Shown: one piece after another, positions 14,921 to 17,501 of the stretch | How positions within the stretch are numbered: position 1 is the first letter of the stretch | Layout: each line of letters opens with the position of its first letter | NCBI GenBank assembly: GCA_964540095.1 | Contig: CAZILH010000019.1 | Coordinates: 1-17,501, forward strand | Source: CALMZN01 sp964540095 | Lineage (GTDB): Bacteria; Patescibacteriota; Patescibacteriia; UBA1558; GWA2-36-10 | Direction of reading: 5' to 3' | Length of the DNA: 17,501 bases | Made by a program: the position numbers and the translations under genes | The notes under the pieces: generated by a model | Database searches by the model: none | Told to the model about the DNA's origin: nothing | Seen by the model: only the letters and a program-made list of their open reading frames with translations

Positions 14921-14960
14921 AGGGGGTACCCAACACACGGGTGCCCCTCTTCTTTTTTTT
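14921..14960 (+). terminator. Intrinsic terminator of the 107-residue gene
   Basis: AGGGGGTACCC and GGGTGCCCCT pair (one bulged G, one G-T pair) around a 7-nt loop, then CTTC and eight T. The T-run reaches the stop codon of the converging ligase-like gene. Confidence 0.88.
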
Positions 14961-16269
14961 ATTCTTTATTATGAATTATAGCAACTACCACCCCCACCAT
15001 CAGCCAACCAGTCCAAGAAGTCCATAGGTAGTGATCAAACAACCCCAACAACAATATTAGCAAAACAAAACTCCAAGGCCAAACTTGGTTTTTATTTTTT
15101 ATAAACAAACTTTTTTTAAGATAAAAATATAATAATACCAAAAACATAAATACACCCACCAAGCCCACTTCAGCCAAAGCCAGCAAATACCAATTGTGGA
15201 TGGGTTGCAACTGATCAACAGACAAGGGTGTGGTTTTTTTATAAATCCAATAAATATTCATGCCCAAGCCCTGACCAAAAACAATTTCTTGGGGATTACT
15301 CCAGTTCAATTGTCCATAAGTAAGCTCGCGGTCTTGAATTGATTTGGCCTCCAAGCGATTGCTCAAATCAAAACGACTAGCCCAGAGATTAGGGTAATAC
15401 AAATTAAAAACCAAAAAAACCAGACCCAGCAAAACCGCGTATTTAATAAGCACATAAATAGTAAGCCGGTCTTTTTTTATTACACTAAAAATAAAAATAA
15501 ACAATAAAGTAGCTACTAAAGCTAGCAGAGCGCTACGAGAAAAAGTTGCTAGCAAACCGAAACTCATCAGCACCAAACTAACTATCACTAGACACAAACT
15601 AAGTGTGTATTTTCTTATTTTTTTAATTTGCCAATCGGCTTGCTCGCTCTGAGTGTAAATACTGTGCCACAAATACAAGCCCGCCAAAATTGCTAAAACC
15701 AAAAAGCCCGCCAAGATGTTGGGGTGGGGCAAAGCGCCATAAGCTCTTAAAATACGCATATCCCCGCTCTCCAAAACAGACACACCGCGATTTTGGGCCA
15801 ACTGTTCAGCCATACCCAGCCATTTGTTGGCGCCAATATTCTGAGTAATGCTTTGATAAATAGCCAAAATACTCTGCACTAAACCACTAAGCAACAAAGC
15901 CCACAAAATATTTTTTTTACTGACATATTGTGCCAGCCAGATAAACAAAATCGCGGTAAAAATAATAAATAAATAGTAGAGACCCAAAATGGGTAAGGGC
16001 CTACTAAGACAGATAACTAAACCATAAAAAAACAAACCATACCACCATTTATTTTTGGACAAGTGCCATTGTTCACGGTGGTGCCAGCCAAAAGCCAAGG
16101 CCGTGGCGAACAAGACCAACATGCTGGCATAGACACTCAAGCGTCCAAACTGCCAAATCTGACCCTCAAGCATAATGTCTTTGTAAATAAATCGACTTTG
16201 CCAAGGAATAATAAAAACAAAAAAACTTAGTAGAAAAACAAAACTTTTTTGTACAAAATTTTTGCTCAT
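14959..16269 (-). CDS. O-antigen ligase (WaaL/Wzy_C) family membrane protein
   Basis: A 436-residue polytopic membrane protein with about 10-12 hydrophobic segments. Family hallmarks are GALPHPNILAGF (178-189), TFSRSAL at the start of a helix (242-248), FGQGLG (331-336) in the large external loop and PIHNWYLLALAEVGLVG (356-372), where His358 and the Glu of AEVGL are typical. Members transfer or polymerise lipid-linked glycans at the outer face of the cytoplasmic membrane. Ligase, polymerase and protein O-glycosylation variants cannot be told apart here. With no glycan cluster in view, the substrate is unknown. The gap to the upstream gene is filled by palindromic element copy B, which ends 5 bp before the start codon. 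Confidence 0.88.
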   Translation of the reverse strand: MSKNFVQKSFVFLLSFFVFIIPWQSRFIYKDIMLEGQIWQFGRLSVYASMLVLFATALAFGWHHREQWHLSKNKWWYGLFFYGLVICLSRPLPILGLYYLFIIFTAILFIWLAQYVSKKNILWALLLSGLVQSILAIYQSITQNIGANKWLGMAEQLAQNRGVSVLESGDMRILRAYGALPHPNILAGFLVLAILAGLYLWHSIYTQSEQADWQIKKIRKYTLSLCLVIVSLVLMSFGLLATFSRSALLALVATLLFIFIFSVIKKDRLTIYVLIKYAVLLGLVFLVFNLYYPNLWASRFDLSNRLEAKSIQDRELTYGQLNWSNPQEIVFGQGLGMNIYWIYKKTTPLSVDQLQPIHNWYLLALAEVGLVGVFMFLVLLYFYLKKSLFIKNKNQVWPWSFVLLILLLGLFDHYLWTSWTGWLMVGVVVAIIHNKE

Positions 16270-16274
16270 AAATA

Positions 16275-16412
16275 TTTACCCAGTGAAATAAATTTAATTA
16301 TTAAAATAATATATTAACTTTTTATCTAAATTATTACCTTATTATTTTTCTACGCTACCACAAATTAAATTTAATTTTCGCGACATTCACGAAAATTATT
16401 TCACGGGGTAAA
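16275..16412 (-). repeat. Palindromic intergenic element, copy B
   Basis: The minus-strand left arm TTTACCCCGTGAAATAA and right arm TTATTTCACTGGGTAAA match as inverted repeats in 16 of 17 positions. The inner hairpin is TAATTTTCG, 9 nt, CGAAAATTA, followed by AATTTAATT. It is the same architecture as copy A, here in the opposite strand orientation. It overlaps the stop codon of the upstream gene and spans the whole gap to the ligase-like gene. Confidence 0.7.
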
Positions 16413-17354
16413 CGGGGTCAATAATTGCTTTACCCGCTCTTTCCACTGATGAAAATATTGGTCACGGCGATCATTGGAATGAAACTTGAGCATCTGTTCG
16501 TTGATAATCACCCTGGTATCCACATTGACCATGGCCCGCATATTGTGATCAATGATCTTAATCTGCAAAATACGCGCTCGATTGTATAGCCAGCCAGCGA
16601 TGATTGGCAATTGACTAAAAGCACTTATTACTTTGCCAACTAAGTTGGATAAAAAAATCGGCTCTACTTTGTTGATGAATTCATTGGCATAGGCATTGGG
16701 CAAATATTCCTGGCACCAAGAATTGGCTGTCCGCAATTTGGCAAACAAATTGTCTGGATCATAAATTGGCAAAAATTGGGAAAACCAATAAACAAAATGC
16801 ACATCATGCTCGCCGAGCATCACACCTTGCATATCTAAATAGCCCTCGTCAATAAAAAAACTAAGACAAAATTTGTCGCGATGATTTTCTGTGCTGGGAC
16901 GCAAGCCCAAAAATTTTAATATCAGCAAGCAATAAAACCTAGCCAGCCAAATCTGATTTTTTTTGGTAATAATAAACAAATCAATGTCGCTGGAGTCCTT
17001 TGAATTGCTATATGACAAATTATTGCAGACCGCAATCAGGCGCACAAAAGGCAAGTAGCGAAAAATCTTGACCAAGCGTACGGTTTTTTGAAACTTTCTT
17101 TCCGCCCAATTATTATTCTGCTTGCGCAGTAAATAAATATTGTCCCTTTTTTTCAAAGAAAAAAATCCTTCTTGCAAGGTCAATCTACTTTGCAATTCGT
17201 GACTACTTTCTAGCGCCTCACGCACCTGTTGCAAGGTGTACTTTTCTCGAGGGCGATAAAGCCACTTCCAGACCTCCAAAGTAGTCAGGGGAAAATTAAA
17301 AACATCAAAATAGGCAATGGTCTTGATAATGGATTTCTCCAAGTCGTTGAGCAT
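16401..17354 (-). CDS. Winged-helix plus degenerate nucleotidyltransferase-like protein
   Basis: A 317-residue protein. Residues 1-75 look like a winged-helix domain (LEKSIIKTIAYFDVFNFPLT, then a helix and a wing ending in GFFSLKKRDN). Around 100-130 is a minimal nucleotidyltransferase strand-helix with SSDIDLFIITKK, whose DxD pair (Asp123, Asp125) would bind metal. The Gly-Ser that usually precedes it appears as Asn111-Asn112, so catalysis is doubtful. The rest is mainly helical, ending KERVKQLLTPFTP. The last residues come from the end of palindromic element B, which carries a tandem ACCCCGT. A promoter ending 6 bp before the ATG implies a leaderless mRNA. Function unknown; regulation or nucleotidylation are guesses. 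Confidence 0.75.
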   Translation of the reverse strand: MLNDLEKSIIKTIAYFDVFNFPLTTLEVWKWLYRPREKYTLQQVREALESSHELQSRLTLQEGFFSLKKRDNIYLLRKQNNNWAERKFQKTVRLVKIFRYLPFVRLIAVCNNLSYSNSKDSSDIDLFIITKKNQIWLARFYCLLILKFLGLRPSTENHRDKFCLSFFIDEGYLDMQGVMLGEHDVHFVYWFSQFLPIYDPDNLFAKLRTANSWCQEYLPNAYANEFINKVEPIFLSNLVGKVISAFSQLPIIAGWLYNRARILQIKIIDHNMRAMVNVDTRVIINEQMLKFHSNDRRDQYFHQWKERVKQLLTPFTP

Positions 17355-17360
17355 AGGTTT

Positions 17361-17389
17361 ATCTTACTGCCAAATCTAATATTTTTCAA
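17361..17389 (-). promoter_or_regulatory. Promoter giving a leaderless transcript
   Basis: TTGAAA (17384-17389), exactly 17 bp, TAAGAT (17361-17366). Only 6 bp separate the -10 box from the ATG, so the usual start point would be at the A of the start codon. Confidence 0.7.
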
Positions 17390-17391
17390 TC

Positions 17392-17426
17392 AAAAAAAGC
17401 GTCCGGGGCCACATGGCACCGGACGC
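17392..17426 (-). terminator. Intrinsic terminator of a gene beyond the right edge
   Basis: On the minus strand GCGTCCGG and CCGGACGC form a perfect 8-bp stem around a 12-nt loop, followed by seven T. The gene it serves starts outside the window. The GC-rich sequence from 17427 to the edge may hold its 3' end or untranslated tail. Confidence 0.9.
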
Positions 17427-17450
17427 GGAGCAAAAGATCTCTTGCTTGGT

Positions 17451-17470
17451 GTGTTGGTGTTCACCAACAC
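17451..17470. repeat. Perfect 9-bp palindrome with 2-nt loop
   Basis: GTGTTGGTG, TT, CACCAACAC. It lies 25 bp upstream (minus strand) of the terminator stem. It could be part of a structured transcript end, but the context is cut off by the window edge. Confidence 0.6.
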
Positions 17471-17501
17471 CGTCCATGAAGCAACGCTCGCCTCACATTC
17501 T

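Noticed and set aside
14510..14938. Minus-strand open frame of 142 codons opposite the 107-residue gene
   Set aside because: Shadow frame: the plus strand has a consensus promoter, AGGTG site and terminator, while this frame starts inside the plus-strand terminator.
17413..17501. Plus-strand ATG frame open to the window edge
   Set aside because: Its start lies inside the terminator hairpin loop with no credible ribosome site, and the product is low-information and Cys/Pro-rich.

Overview
The window looks like a chromosomal segment of a Candidate Phyla Radiation (Patescibacteria) bacterium, probably Parcubacteria-like. This is inferred from several traits: AT-rich DNA, densely packed genes, a short MscL, secreted proteins built from modules typical of these genomes (GEAWYV-type repeats, peptidoglycan-binding-like tails, dockerin-like and TSP3 calcium repeats), near-absence of Shine-Dalgarno sites, and scattered extragenic palindromes. 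I could not place it taxonomically by search.

Layout: almost everything is on the minus strand. From the left come tRNA-Ser(GGA), a 1265-residue secreted beta-helix/SGNH/peptidoglycan-binding protein with a clear promoter, mscL, a CCA-adding enzyme with an HD domain, ppsA (PEP synthase), a DUF4870/Tic20-like membrane protein and an unrecognised four-helix membrane protein. These are followed by a second secreted protein (dockerin-like, two fibronectin-like domains, TSP3, two GEAWYV modules) and the groES-groEL operon, which has a textbook CIRCE operator over a consensus promoter. At the right end are an O-antigen-ligase-like membrane protein and a winged-helix/nucleotidyltransferase-like protein.

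Between groES and the ligase lies a GC-rich, plus-strand island of about 0.9 kb. It holds three small genes (81, 33 and 107 residues). All have Shine-Dalgarno sites, and the island has its own promoter(s) and two strong intrinsic terminators. Its composition, strand and translation signals all differ from the AT-rich surroundings, whose genes start behind A/T-rich leaders or, in one case, an apparently leaderless promoter.

The most interesting non-coding find is a palindromic element of about 140 bp present twice in opposite orientation (4403-4545 and 16275-16412). It has conserved ends, an inner hairpin with a 9-nt loop, and compensatory changes between the copies in both the inner and outer stems. 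A probable deleted copy sits at 9002-9027. All three copies overlap the stop codon of a gene. Two other palindromic repeats flank and interrupt the groES-groEL operon.
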